From an uncultured Phocaeicola sp. (GTDB taxonomy: Bacteria; Bacteroidota; Bacteroidia; Bacteroidales; Bacteroidaceae), in the NCBI GenBank assembly GCA_947581855.1, contig CANPVZ010000001.1, positions 124,001 to 188,000 on the forward strand: DNA of 64,000 bases, in the 5' to 3' direction. The notes under the pieces are model-generated. The model was not told where the DNA came from. It was given only the letters and a program-made list of their open reading frames with translations, and did not search any database. Position numbers and translations under genes: made by a program. Of this stretch, positions 35,074 through 44,224 are shown one piece after another (positions within the stretch are counted from its first letter, which is position 1; the number at the start of each line of letters is the position of its first letter).

Positions 35074-36221
35074 TTACTTTTCATTCTCTTTTAAATGTTC
35101 GAATAAAGTAGTCCATTTTTTCATTATGTTTTCAAGAGAATAACGTTGGCTGTTTATTCGTGCCTTTTCTCCCATACGGATACGGATGTCTTTATGTTCA
35201 ATCAGATAAATCAGCGCTTCTGCTAGTTTTTCTACATTTCCATTATCTACCAGTAATCCATCTTCATTGTTTCGGATAATATCGGACGGACCATATGGAC
35301 AATCAAACGAGATGCAAGGAACACCGCAAGCCATAGCTTCAATAAGTACCAATCCAAAACCTTCGAAACGAGAACTCATTACATAAATGGAGCTTTCTGC
35401 ATATTTTTCAGCTATTGTTAGAGTAGGTTTGTAAATGTGGAGAGTTTTATTCAGTTCTTTTTCTTTTATTTGTGCTTCCAATTCGTTTTTTAGCATTCCT
35501 TCGCCATATATGTCTAAGTGCCAGTCCGGATGTTTGGCAGAAACGATACTCCAAGCGTTTATCAGCATATCATATCCCTTTTGTTCACTTAATCGTCCGA
35601 CACTAATTATCTTTTTGTTTTGACCGGAACTGAATTCTTTCGGTTCAAAAGGAGAGGGGTTAGGTATAACTTCAGCTTGTTTTACGGAGCTCCAACTTTC
35701 GGCATCATGAGCTGTTAAGACCACTAAAGCATCCAGTTGTTTTACAGCTTTTTCTTGTTTCCTTTTCCAGTAGCGTGCAATCTGTTTATAAGGAAATCCC
35801 TTTTGTTCCATCAAATGAAAATTGCGGGTAAAAGGTTTGGCAATGTGTGATTCTCCTATTTTAATACTACCATCTTTTATTTGAGGGAGAAAATCCATGT
35901 CACGTCCTAAGGTAGTCAATACAAAATCCGGTTTTATATTTTTTAGGACTTCAGTAAGTCTCTTTTTATATTGAAACATTAAACTAAAGTAATAAAAAGC
36001 ACGTACAACCATTTTATGGTGGTATTGTATGTCGAAATTTATTTGTATAACAATATGTTTAACTTTAGGTGACAGTGGAAAAAATGGGGGGATGAGTTAT
36101 TTGTGAGTCTGTTATATATACCTCATAGCCACATTTTTCAGCAAAATAGTTGGCTTTAACAGATAGAATTCTATCAACTCCTCCTATAGAGGTCAATGCG
36201 GTATATATATACAATTTTCAT
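35074..36221 (-). pseudogene. Glycosyltransferase family 4, frameshifted N-terminus
   Basis: An open frame of 312 residues (36012 to 35074) holds most of a GT4, including FVLTTLGRDMDFLPQIKDGS, GRLSEQKGYDML and the EX7E motif EGFGLVLIEAMACG. The missing N-terminus is present upstream but split by two frameshifts. From the ATG at 36221 the frame breaks near 36200. Then ALTSIGGVDRILSVKANYF continues in a second frame until a run of six A on the plus strand (36079-36084) shifts it again. The intact paralogue at 36223-37374 has five A at the same point (near 37225). The gene starts directly after its neighbour's stop. It is either dead, or makes a truncated protein from the ATG at 36012. Confidence 0.8.
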
Positions 36222-36222
36222 T

Positions 36223-37374
36223 TTATTTATAGATAACCTTTAATTTGGTAAACAGTTCAATCCATTTCTTCATTATTTGTTCGGATGCGTAAAATTTGCT
36301 ATTAAGTCTCGCTCTTTTTCCCATGTTTATACGTATGTCTTCGTGTTCGATTAAATAAATGATAGCATTTGCTAATTTCTTGATGTTACCATTTTCAATT
36401 AATAATCCATCATCTCCATGTTTTATGATTTCAGATGGCCCATGTGGACAATCAAATGAAATGCATGGGAGACCACAAGTCTTCGCTTCTATCAAAACCA
36501 TGGGAAGTCCTTCGAAATGTGAGCTCATTACATATATAGAACTTTCAATATATTTATTCATAATTTCTTGAGTCGGTTGGCAGATGTGAAATGTTGCTTC
36601 TAGATGTTTTTCTTTAATGAATTGTTTTAGTTTCTTTTTTTGTTCTCCTTCTCCATATATTGTTAGATGCCAATCAGGATGTTTCATGTTGACGATAGCC
36701 CACGCGTCAATGAGCCGTTCGTATCCCTTTTGTTCATTTAATCTTCCTACACTGATAATTTGTTTAGCTGTGCACGTACTATATTGTTGTGGACTAAATG
36801 GAGCTGGGTTAGGGATTATTTCGGCGCATTTTATTGATTTCCAATTTTCTGCGTCATGAGTTGTCAATACAACTAAAGCATGCAATTGTCGTACTGAATT
36901 TTCTTGCTTTTTTCTCCAGTAATGAGCTATTTGTTTGTAGGGAAATCCTCGTTGTTCCATCAAATGGAAATTACGGGTAAAAGGTTTTGCGATATGCGAT
37001 TCTCCAATTTTAATACTTCCGTCTTTGATTTTGGGGAGAAAATCCATATCTCTACCTAATGTGGTTAGAACAAAATCCGCTTGTATTTCTTTCAATATTT
37101 TGGTTAATTTCTTTTTATATAAATAGATTAACCAAAAATAATAATATGCGCGTATAAGTAATCCATGATGATATTGTTTATCGAAGTCGATATCTAAATC
37201 AATATGTTTTACTTTAGAAGAAAGTGGAAAAATTGGTGGATTCCCTGCTTGTGAGTCTGTTATTATATAAACTTCATATCCACATTCGTCTGCAAAATAA
37301 TTTGCTTTTTTGGATATGACTCTGTCAACACCTCCCATAGACGTCAAAGCTGTGTAGATATATGCTATCTTCAT
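36223..37374 (-). CDS. Glycosyltransferase family 4 (tandem-family member)
   Basis: A 383-residue GT-B enzyme, intact and the closest relative of the broken gene just downstream. It has MKIAYIYTALTSMGGVDRVI, the acceptor-side signature FVLTTLGRDMDFLPKIKDGS, GRLNEQKGYERLIDAW and EX7E in EGLPMVLIEAKTCGLP. The alanine normally found in EAMACG is replaced by EAKTCG. The ATGA overlap with the gene at 37371 shows coupling. Confidence 0.87.
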   Translation of the reverse strand: MKIAYIYTALTSMGGVDRVISKKANYFADECGYEVYIITDSQAGNPPIFPLSSKVKHIDLDIDFDKQYHHGLLIRAYYYFWLIYLYKKKLTKILKEIQADFVLTTLGRDMDFLPKIKDGSIKIGESHIAKPFTRNFHLMEQRGFPYKQIAHYWRKKQENSVRQLHALVVLTTHDAENWKSIKCAEIIPNPAPFSPQQYSTCTAKQIISVGRLNEQKGYERLIDAWAIVNMKHPDWHLTIYGEGEQKKKLKQFIKEKHLEATFHICQPTQEIMNKYIESSIYVMSSHFEGLPMVLIEAKTCGLPCISFDCPHGPSEIIKHGDDGLLIENGNIKKLANAIIYLIEHEDIRINMGKRARLNSKFYASEQIMKKWIELFTKLKVIYK

Positions 37375-38507
37375 GATTTTTGTTTGATTACGTTTTCAAA
37401 TAATTGTTTCCACATTGGCATGATTCTATCTGGATAGAAACGTTGTATGTTTTCTTTGGCTTTTTTACCCATCTCTTTACGTATATCTTCATGTTCAATA
37501 AGATAATTTATTTTGTTGGATAAATCAGTTACATTTCCATTTTGGGCTAATAATCCATCTACCTTATCCGTTATAATACTTCTTGGACCATAAGGACAAT
37601 CAAAAGATACGCATGGAATGCCGCATGTCATGGCTTCACCTATAACTAGTCCGAAAGGTTCATAACGGGATGTCAGTAAAAGCATAGAATTTTCAGCATA
37701 TGCTTCAAAGATATTACCAATAGGTTCATGGGGGATAATACTATTGGTTAAGCCTTCTTCTTTTATAATTTCCAGGTATTTATTTTTTAGTTCTCCTTCA
37801 CCATATATATGCAAACTCCAATCAGGGTGTTTCTTGTGAACGATCTTCCAAGCTTTTATAGCATAATCAATTCCTTTCTGATAAGCAAATCTTCCGACAA
37901 GAATTACTTTTTTATTTTCGCAGCTACTTAAGTATTGTTCATTATAATGTATACAGTTTGGTATAATTTCTGTTATCTCGGGTATCTTCCATTCTGTAGC
38001 ATCTCCTTGAGTTAAAGTTACTAATGTTGTTACTTTGTTTATGGATTGAAGATACTTATTTCTTATATAATTTCGTATTATATTATTTCTGTGATTTTCA
38101 ACAATAGCTGTATGTGATTTCATGGAATGGGATTCTGCTATAATGGGGATATGAGGAAATAGTGAAGTTATTACATTCACAAACATGTCCGCAACAGTTA
38201 CGATAATATCGGGTTTAATGTTATTGATTTGCTGATCTAATTTCTTTTTGAATGCTTGATTCATTTTATGGGAAATCCATAATCTTTGTGGGTAAGAATA
38301 TTGATATTTTGTATGAAAACGTATTCCCAGATCAATATGAACTACATTTGCAGCTAGTTTGTATGGGATAGGATGCATGCCTTGACATGTTGTTATTATA
38401 TAAATGTCATAGTTGTACTGTTCGCTGAGATAGTTCATCTTATCTACTAATATGCGTTCTATACCCCCCCATAAAGCTAACGCTTTATATACATATACGA
38501 TTTTCAT
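37371..38507 (-). CDS. Glycosyltransferase family 4 (tandem-family member)
   Basis: A 378-residue GT-B enzyme with MKIVYVYKALALWGGIERIL, GRFAYQKGIDYAIKAW and EX7E in EPFGLVIGEAMTCGIP. It ends in the family's YLIEHEDIRKEMGKKAK. The promoter at 38534-38564 lies about 30 bases upstream, and its stop overlaps the next start by 4 bases, so it heads the unit with the gene at 36223 and the broken copy. Confidence 0.87.
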   Translation of the reverse strand: MKIVYVYKALALWGGIERILVDKMNYLSEQYNYDIYIITTCQGMHPIPYKLAANVVHIDLGIRFHTKYQYSYPQRLWISHKMNQAFKKKLDQQINNIKPDIIVTVADMFVNVITSLFPHIPIIAESHSMKSHTAIVENHRNNIIRNYIRNKYLQSINKVTTLVTLTQGDATEWKIPEITEIIPNCIHYNEQYLSSCENKKVILVGRFAYQKGIDYAIKAWKIVHKKHPDWSLHIYGEGELKNKYLEIIKEEGLTNSIIPHEPIGNIFEAYAENSMLLLTSRYEPFGLVIGEAMTCGIPCVSFDCPYGPRSIITDKVDGLLAQNGNVTDLSNKINYLIEHEDIRKEMGKKAKENIQRFYPDRIMPMWKQLFENVIKQKS

Positions 38508-38533
38508 AACGTAATTTTATTTTTATCTATAAG

Positions 38534-38564
38534 CAAATTTAATGTATTTATTTGCTTTTTCCAA
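38534..38564 (-). promoter_or_regulatory. Promoter of the GT4 unit
   Basis: On the minus strand TTG (38562-38564), 20 bp, TAAATTTG (38534-38541). Divergent from the acetyltransferase promoter. Confidence 0.5.
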
Positions 38565-38601
38565 GAATATAATAAGATTTTTTTAAAAACAAAGAAGCTG
38601 T

Positions 38602-38632
38602 TTTGTGTAAAAAGAAAATAAGATTATTTTTG
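38602..38632 (+). promoter_or_regulatory. Promoter of the CysE-like acetyltransferase
   Basis: TTTG (38602-38605), 19 bp, TATTTTTG (38625-38632): an exact match to the Bacteroides consensus, ending 22 bases before the ATG. Confidence 0.65.
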
Positions 38633-38654
38633 CAAAACTAAAAAGGTAAAAGCA

Positions 38655-39236
38655 ATGATTAAAAATAAAAATGATTTGAAAAGATATTTAGATTGGGATA
38701 AAAGAGTTTTAGTAGGTAACAATAGAACCAAGCCTAGAATATTTGGGGAAGAAGTTTGGAAGTACCAAATAGCTTTACGCAAATTGGAATATTATGAAAA
38801 TTGTTCGATTACATTTTTAGATAAGATAAAATTATTTTTTTGGAGAAAAGTACATCATTATTATGGAATTTTGTTGGGTTTTGATATTCCGATTAATGTA
38901 TTTGGACCAGGATTACGAATAAATCATTATGGATATATTGTTGTTAATGGACATGCCAAGATCGGTGCATTTTGCGACATTCATCAAGGTGTAAATATCG
39001 GCCAGGGAAATAGAATAGGAGAAAGTAACATGGGTTGTCCTATTATAGGTGATAATGTTTGGATAGGGCCGGGTGTAAAAATTTATGGGGGTATACAAAT
39101 TGCCGATGATATCCAGATTGGAGCAAATGCAGTGGTTACAAAATCATTTAAGGAACCGGGTATTACAATTGGAGGAGTGCCAGCAATAAAATTAAGTAAT
39201 AATGGAAATCCTTTTAAACGTAGTTTTAATAATTAG
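38655..39236 (+). CDS. CysE-like hexapeptide acetyltransferase
   Basis: A 193-residue left-handed beta-helix protein of the serine acetyltransferase type. A short helical N-terminal part is followed by hexapeptide repeats: INHYGYIVVNGHAKIGAFCDIHQGVNIGQG, quoted here in parts as NGHAKIGAFCDIHQGV and IGDNVWIGPGVKIYGG, then IGANAVVTKSF and GGVPA. The catalytic His pair (NHYG, IHQG) is in place. Given the neighbours it more likely O- or N-acetylates a sugar of the polysaccharide than makes O-acetylserine. It is the only plus-strand enzyme gene in this part of the cluster and has its own promoter. Confidence 0.82.
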   Translation: MIKNKNDLKRYLDWDKRVLVGNNRTKPRIFGEEVWKYQIALRKLEYYENCSITFLDKIKLFFWRKVHHYYGILLGFDIPINVFGPGLRINHYGYIVVNGHAKIGAFCDIHQGVNIGQGNRIGESNMGCPIIGDNVWIGPGVKIYGGIQIADDIQIGANAVVTKSFKEPGITIGGVPAIKLSNNGNPFKRSFNN

Positions 39237-39357
39237 GAAAAGATATTCACAAAAAATAATACTATCCTCGTCTGACCAGTCAAACTATATTTAGGAGGAT
39301 ACTTAAAGATCTGAAATAGGCAACCATTTAACAATGAACTGTTTGGTATTTTCTTTT

Positions 39358-40503
39358 CTATATATTGTTTATTTTATTGAAAAGATTAATCCATAGCTTC
39401 ATTATGTTTTCAGGAGCATACCGTTTTATATTTATTCTTGCATTTTGTCCCATTTTAATTCGGACGTCATTGTGTTCGATAAGATAATTCAATTTATCAG
39501 CTAAAGCTATGACGTCCATATTTTTCACAAGTATCCCGTCTTCATTTTGTTTTATGATATTTCGGGGACCATAAGGGCAATCAAAGGCAACACATGGAAT
39601 ACCACATGCCATGGCTTCTGCTATTGAAAGGCCAAAGCCTTCAAATCTGGAACTACAAACATATATGGCACTCTTCTGATATTCGTCATATATGTTATCA
39701 ATCGGAGATATAATGGATATGGAATTTTGAAGTTGGTATGTGTTAATTTTCTTTACAAGAATTTCTTTCATGCTTCCGTTTCCGAATATTTTTAGTTTCC
39801 ATTCGGGATATTTCTGGCTTACTATATTCCATGTATCAATGAGTAAATCATATCCTTTTTGGTATTCCAGTCTTCCGGCAGTTATAACAGTTCTGCTCTC
39901 TCTATGATAAATAGTTTGATGTGGATATGTGACGGAATTAGGAATGATATATGGAACTTTTATTTTTTCCCATGATTGTGCATCATTGGGGGTTAGTGTA
40001 ACCAATGCATCACATTTGCTAATTGCTTTTTGTATATTCCTATCCCATATTCTTGCATATAATCGGAGAACAGGATTGGAAACGTCATTAATCTTTTTTA
40101 TCTCATCAGTTATGGTATGAGCCTCTATTACTAATTTTGCCTGAAAACGGACAGCTACGTTATGGAATATGTTGATTAAAGGAGCAGCATAAGTAGTGCA
40201 GATAATAATGTCCGGATTTATATTTTTACATACTTCAAAAAGTTTTTTCTTGAACGTACGTTTCATTAAAAGATAGGTATAGAATCTTTTTAATTTGTTA
40301 TATTTATATCGGGTAAAGAATCTTACATTCACATCAATATGTGTTATACGACCGTTCATAGGGAAAGAAATAGGGTGTTCTCCTTGCTCATAAGTAATAA
40401 TATAAATTTGATGGTCTTTACATAGATAATTCATTTTATCTATGAGGATTCTTTCTGTTCCGGCTTTTTGAGCCAAAGATTTGTATATATAGACAATATT
40501 CAT
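39358..40503 (-). CDS. Glycosyltransferase family 4 (tandem-family member)
   Basis: A 381-residue GT-B enzyme that begins MNIVYIYKSLAQKAGTERIL, with GRLEYQKGYDLLIDTW and EX7E in EGFGLSIAEAMACGIP. It ends YLIEHNDVRIKMGQNARINI, close to its paralogues at 29699, 36223 and 37371. It is the outermost gene of the cluster. The next gene upstream, flavodoxin, is divergent. A lone -7 box (TATATTTG, 40711-40718) is about 210 bases upstream. Confidence 0.86.
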   Translation of the reverse strand: MNIVYIYKSLAQKAGTERILIDKMNYLCKDHQIYIITYEQGEHPISFPMNGRITHIDVNVRFFTRYKYNKLKRFYTYLLMKRTFKKKLFEVCKNINPDIIICTTYAAPLINIFHNVAVRFQAKLVIEAHTITDEIKKINDVSNPVLRLYARIWDRNIQKAISKCDALVTLTPNDAQSWEKIKVPYIIPNSVTYPHQTIYHRESRTVITAGRLEYQKGYDLLIDTWNIVSQKYPEWKLKIFGNGSMKEILVKKINTYQLQNSISIISPIDNIYDEYQKSAIYVCSSRFEGFGLSIAEAMACGIPCVAFDCPYGPRNIIKQNEDGILVKNMDVIALADKLNYLIEHNDVRIKMGQNARINIKRYAPENIMKLWINLFNKINNI

Positions 40504-40885
40504 TTTTTTCTTATATGGTAAATTCTCTAATACTCTTATTTATTTTCTTTTACTCTTTCAATCATTCTATCTGCCATTATTCGCATATTCCTTCTATTCT
40601 TCCGTCACTTTTAAGATGAGATTTTACTGTAATGAAAATAAAAATATTTTTGATTCCTGTGACGTTCTGTTGAAAAAATGTTGCATACACTTCAGTTCTT
40701 TTTTATTTGACAAATATACGAAAAGTATTTGGATATTTTATATTTCATGAAAAAGAACCTTCAGAATTATATTGTGTTATACCTACTGGAGTGTATTTCT
40801 GCTTTGCAAATTCCTTATTTGTAGGTATTTCACATTCGGTAGCAGAACACTTACTTTGTCATATTGAATTATAAATAGTCATAGG
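40504..40885. other. Divergent spacer between glycosyltransferase and flavodoxin
   Basis: Non-coding, AT-rich. Contains the minus-strand -7 candidate TATATTTG at 40711-40718 and, close to the flavodoxin start, a TTACTTTG that is one base off the consensus. Nothing else is evident. Confidence 0.4.
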
Positions 40886-41389
40886 ATGAAAAAAGTTGGA
40901 ATAATTTTTGGTTCTTCTACCGGAACATGTGAGAATATCGCAAATACGATTGCTCGGAAATTGGGCATGAGTGCAGAGGATATTATGAATGCCGGAGAAA
41001 TCACTGTGGATAAGGTGAACGAATATGAGGTATTGTTGTTAGGCACTTCTACTTGGGGCTATGGTGAGTTGCAGGATGATTGGTGTGATGGTATCAACGT
41101 ATTGAAATCGGCCGATTTGAAAGGAAAGACAATTGCTCTATTCGGATGCGGTGATTCTGAATCGTATTCCGATACGTTTTGTGATGCTATCGGATTGCTA
41201 TACCAGGATTTGAAAGATTCAGGATGTTCGATTGTGGGAAAAGTCTCTCCGGCAGGCTATCATTTCTCTTCTTCTATTGCGGTAGTGGACGGGATGTTTG
41301 TAGGATTGGCGTTGGATGACGTTAATGAGGACGATAAGACTGAGGGGCGTATCGATGCTTGGTTAGAGGAAATAAAAACTTATTTGTAA
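40886..41389 (+). CDS. fldA: Flavodoxin
   Basis: A 167-residue FMN-binding electron carrier. The phosphate loop is GSSTGTCENIA (residues 9-19), the first FMN-stacking aromatic lies in TSTWGYGELQDDW (near Trp57) and the second in GCGDSESYSDTFCDAIG. It has the extra loop of long-chain flavodoxins (DLKDSGCSIVGKVSPAGYHF). It donates electrons to enzymes such as pyruvate:flavodoxin oxidoreductase or radical SAM proteins. A DUF2023 gene follows after 21 bases, the usual partner in Bacteroidetes. Confidence 0.93.
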   Translation: MKKVGIIFGSSTGTCENIANTIARKLGMSAEDIMNAGEITVDKVNEYEVLLLGTSTWGYGELQDDWCDGINVLKSADLKGKTIALFGCGDSESYSDTFCDAIGLLYQDLKDSGCSIVGKVSPAGYHFSSSIAVVDGMFVGLALDDVNEDDKTEGRIDAWLEEIKTYL

Positions 41390-41410
41390 ATCTCGAAAAA
41401 CTTATTGCCT

Positions 41411-41758
41411 ATGATTGCTCCGGATATTAATCCTGTCGAATTGAAAGTTTTCCTGAACCATATTCATGAGTTTAAGAAAGGGGTGCGCCAGATGATACTT
41501 TATACTACCAATAGGAAGTATGAGGATTTTGCTGTCAGACGTTTGGATAACCAGAAGATCAATTACCTTATTCAACCTGTTGGAACGGATAAAATCAATT
41601 TATTTTTCGGTCGGAAGGAGTGTATTAATGCGATTCGTTATTTGGTAAATCGCCCCTTAAACCAGCTTTCTCCGGAAGAGGATTTTATTTTGGGGGCTAT
41701 TCTAGGTTATGATATTTGTGCGCAATGTAAGCGATATTGTGAACGTAAAGTACGTTAA
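41411..41758 (+). CDS. DUF2023 family protein
   Basis: A 115-residue conserved protein, start at ATG 41411 (MIAPDINPVELKVFLNHIHEF). The family is nearly always next to flavodoxin in Bacteroidetes, as here, but its function is not known. The C-terminus carries a cysteine pair, ILGYDICAQCKRYC, that could bind metal or be redox active. The length is normal for the family. It closes the flavodoxin operon, followed by a strong terminator. Confidence 0.82.
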   Translation: MIAPDINPVELKVFLNHIHEFKKGVRQMILYTTNRKYEDFAVRRLDNQKINYLIQPVGTDKINLFFGRKECINAIRYLVNRPLNQLSPEEDFILGAILGYDICAQCKRYCERKVR

Positions 41759-41797
41759 TATTCTCTTTTGCTTTTATTTCATATTTTTTTGTTTATT

Positions 41798-41841
41798 CAA
41801 ACTTCCGGAAACTGAGATCCTGTTTCCGGAAGTTTGTTTTA
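41798..41841. terminator. Terminator between DUF2023 and FRG genes
   Basis: Perfect 15-bp stem: CAAACTTCCGGAAAC (41798-41812) with GTTTCCGGAAGTTTG (41822-41836), 9-base loop, then TTTTA on the plus strand. It sits 11 bases beyond the stop of the convergent FRG gene, so it may serve both. Confidence 0.8.
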
Positions 41842-41847
41842 TATTAT

Positions 41848-43617
41848 TTAATGAAAAGGACGCCATTTATGAAAAGCCCATTTATATTCATTCCTATGTT
41901 GTATATCTCGTAATTCATCTTTGTATAAATCGCCATCACTTCCATAAAAATATATATCCTCACAAAAATTATCCCACCATCCATTTTTAATGTCGGCGTA
42001 ATATTCTTCTAAAAGTTGAGGTGTAAAGCATGGAGTATAAAATTTATCAACGGTTATTCCTTCTTTTTCTAATTTGTTTATTAAACTGTTGATTGTTTCA
42101 TTTTTATTTAAAGAATGATTATATTTAACTGTTTCTATAGACACTTTTGGGTATTTTCTATTTTCATTCATTTTCATTTTCCATGCTTTTTCAAGAATGT
42201 CTTCGGGAAAAAAGATATGTCCTTTTTTGCTTTTTTCAAATATTTCCTCGGAAATTGAAGGCTGATGTTTGAAAAATACTTTATGGACCTCTTTTAATGA
42301 ATTAAAATTCAACCCTTTATCCATTCTAAGTAAAAAACCATGTTGAGCGCCACTTCTCATAAATACTTGTTTTCCGATTGTGGAAAGGTGGTAGTTTGAG
42401 TGTTCTGAAAAGGCGGTAGGCATTTCTATACTATAATAATATAGAACTCCTAGTTTGTTTGTGTCGAGTACCGGTTTATATTCATCTTTTTCTGAAAAAT
42501 AATTGGTGACAGCAAAGAATTTTGCAGCTTCGATATCAGAAGTTAAATCAAGGAAGGGACTTTTATTGTAATAATGTTGAGTTAATCCTCCATAATTCAT
42601 TTCAAAAATGAATTTATCATGCAATATATCTATTCCTGATTCTAATAGTTTTACTAATGGATGACTTTTTATTAGAAGATACATTTCTTGTCCCCAAATT
42701 AAATCTTTTAGAAAATATGTACAATTTTCATTTCTGAATAAAGAGGGCACGCATGGGTCGAAATATTGGCTTTGTCCTCGATATAGGAATTTTCGGCCAT
42801 ATAAGTTGGGTTTTATTGAAAATCTTCCGGAAAGTAAATGATTAACAAAAAATCCATTATTATGAAGTTCGTTCTTATATAATGTGACGTGAGGCATTGC
42901 CCATGGTATGCGGAATATTCTGAAATTAGGATCATAAAAATATTCAGTCTTAGCTATGGTGGTATTTAAATAGGTGTCTTTTTGGTAATATTTCTTTTCC
43001 TCTTGGCAGACAAAATCACATGCTTCATATATATTGTCAAATGGCTTGTCTTTTGTTCCTTTTTCTATTGGATCTATAATTTTGATTTTTGGATTTTCCC
43101 CTTCTGAACAACTTTTATAAATGTATTTCTGTTCAGCCTCAAATGTTAAACTTAACTTCTTGCAGCTTGGGTGTTGCGGACTATTGTCTAATTGGCAATC
43201 TATATTGAATTCATTATGTAATATATTTATAATTAGTTTTTTTATAATTTCAAATGCTTTTATCGGGGGAAACTTTAAATGCAAGCCTTTTATCATCATA
43301 AAAGCATAAGAAAACGCCATGGCGTCATAAAAAGAATCAGGAAGGTTCGAACTCCCAATACTTCTTTTATACATTATGCGGGCGTGAAAATACATTAGCA
43401 TTCTTATAGGTGTTAATGATTTGAGATTGATTTGCTTATTAAACCAGTCTTTATTAATAAGGAGCGTGTTGTTGTTTAGCATTCTGCAGGGGATAGAGTT
43501 GTTAAAGGGAAATGTTTCATATATTATGAGCACATCTTTTGGATTAAAGTTTAAATGTTCACATGCTTCGTTGAAGAATCTGGATGATATTTGTTTTGCC
43601 TCTTTAAAAGTAATCAT
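41848..43617 (-). CDS. FRG-domain protein of a putative defence or toxin cassette
   Basis: A 589-residue protein with no signal or membrane helix. The centre, about 275-400, holds an FRG domain: the name-giving aromatic-Arg-Gly in RKFLYRGQSQYF, then PSLFR and GGLTQHYYNKSPFLDLTSDIEAAKFFA, the usual C-terminal motif block. The N-terminal 270 residues and the C-terminal 180 match no family I know. FRG proteins are found in phage and defence regions but the enzyme activity is not settled. It follows the PIN-like gene by 79 bases on the same strand and is AT-rich. Confidence 0.75.
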   Translation of the reverse strand: MITFKEAKQISSRFFNEACEHLNFNPKDVLIIYETFPFNNSIPCRMLNNNTLLINKDWFNKQINLKSLTPIRMLMYFHARIMYKRSIGSSNLPDSFYDAMAFSYAFMMIKGLHLKFPPIKAFEIIKKLIINILHNEFNIDCQLDNSPQHPSCKKLSLTFEAEQKYIYKSCSEGENPKIKIIDPIEKGTKDKPFDNIYEACDFVCQEEKKYYQKDTYLNTTIAKTEYFYDPNFRIFRIPWAMPHVTLYKNELHNNGFFVNHLLSGRFSIKPNLYGRKFLYRGQSQYFDPCVPSLFRNENCTYFLKDLIWGQEMYLLIKSHPLVKLLESGIDILHDKFIFEMNYGGLTQHYYNKSPFLDLTSDIEAAKFFAVTNYFSEKDEYKPVLDTNKLGVLYYYSIEMPTAFSEHSNYHLSTIGKQVFMRSGAQHGFLLRMDKGLNFNSLKEVHKVFFKHQPSISEEIFEKSKKGHIFFPEDILEKAWKMKMNENRKYPKVSIETVKYNHSLNKNETINSLINKLEKEGITVDKFYTPCFTPQLLEEYYADIKNGWWDNFCEDIYFYGSDGDLYKDELRDIQHRNEYKWAFHKWRPFH

Positions 43618-43696
43618 GGATATATCATTGAATGTGTTTGTTTTTATTGCAATTATTGCTGTCTGTTGTGTATTGAATGATAGAGAATTATTTCAT

Positions 43697-44224
43697 TTAT
43701 ATAACAACAGAACAGACATATTTCGAGATGTCCGTTATCGGTAATTTGCTTCCTTTTGAAATGACTTTTTGAATAAACTCATCACACTCTTCCTTTGTCA
43801 GCTTTTTACGTATATAAGCATAATATAGGAAATCAAGAGTGGTAAGGTAAGTAATGCCGTGCGAGGAGCAATAATCTTTGATGTCCCGTAAATTGCTGCT
43901 TCCCAAAACATCTTTATTCTCATAACAGTAAACCATACAGGCGCTTTCTCCTTTACCCAGTTTACGAATTAGTTGTGCGTACTCAAGCATTGTGGTGCCA
44001 GATGGTTTGAATGGAATCTTCAAAAGCTTCTGTGGCATAAATGTTGTAATATTGTCAATGAATGCTTTTGTTTGGGGGCTCTTAGCTAATTCATCGTATA
44101 CAATATCAAGAATAAGGTATTGATATTTAGGAAACAGTTCAAGCAATAAAGTGAAACAGTCTCCTTTCATGAAATGAATCACTACGTCGGCATCCAATAC
44201 GATTTTAGTCTTTGTCTGTGCCAT
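43697..44224 (-). CDS. PIN-domain-like nuclease
   Basis: A 175-residue protein with the acidic pattern of PIN ribonucleases: Asp11/Asp13 in KIVLDADVVIHF, Glu46 in VYDELAKS, Glu in LGKGESACMVY and Asp in SSNLRDIKDYC, which complete a metal site. VapC-type toxins have this pattern, though this protein is a little longer. Its start overlaps the ImmA-like gene by 20 bases, so both are translated together. The expected partner antitoxin would be the XRE or ImmA protein upstream rather than a VapB. Confidence 0.78.
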   Translation of the reverse strand: MAQTKTKIVLDADVVIHFMKGDCFTLLLELFPKYQYLILDIVYDELAKSPQTKAFIDNITTFMPQKLLKIPFKPSGTTMLEYAQLIRKLGKGESACMVYCYENKDVLGSSNLRDIKDYCSSHGITYLTTLDFLYYAYIRKKLTKEECDEFIQKVISKGSKLPITDISKYVCSVVI

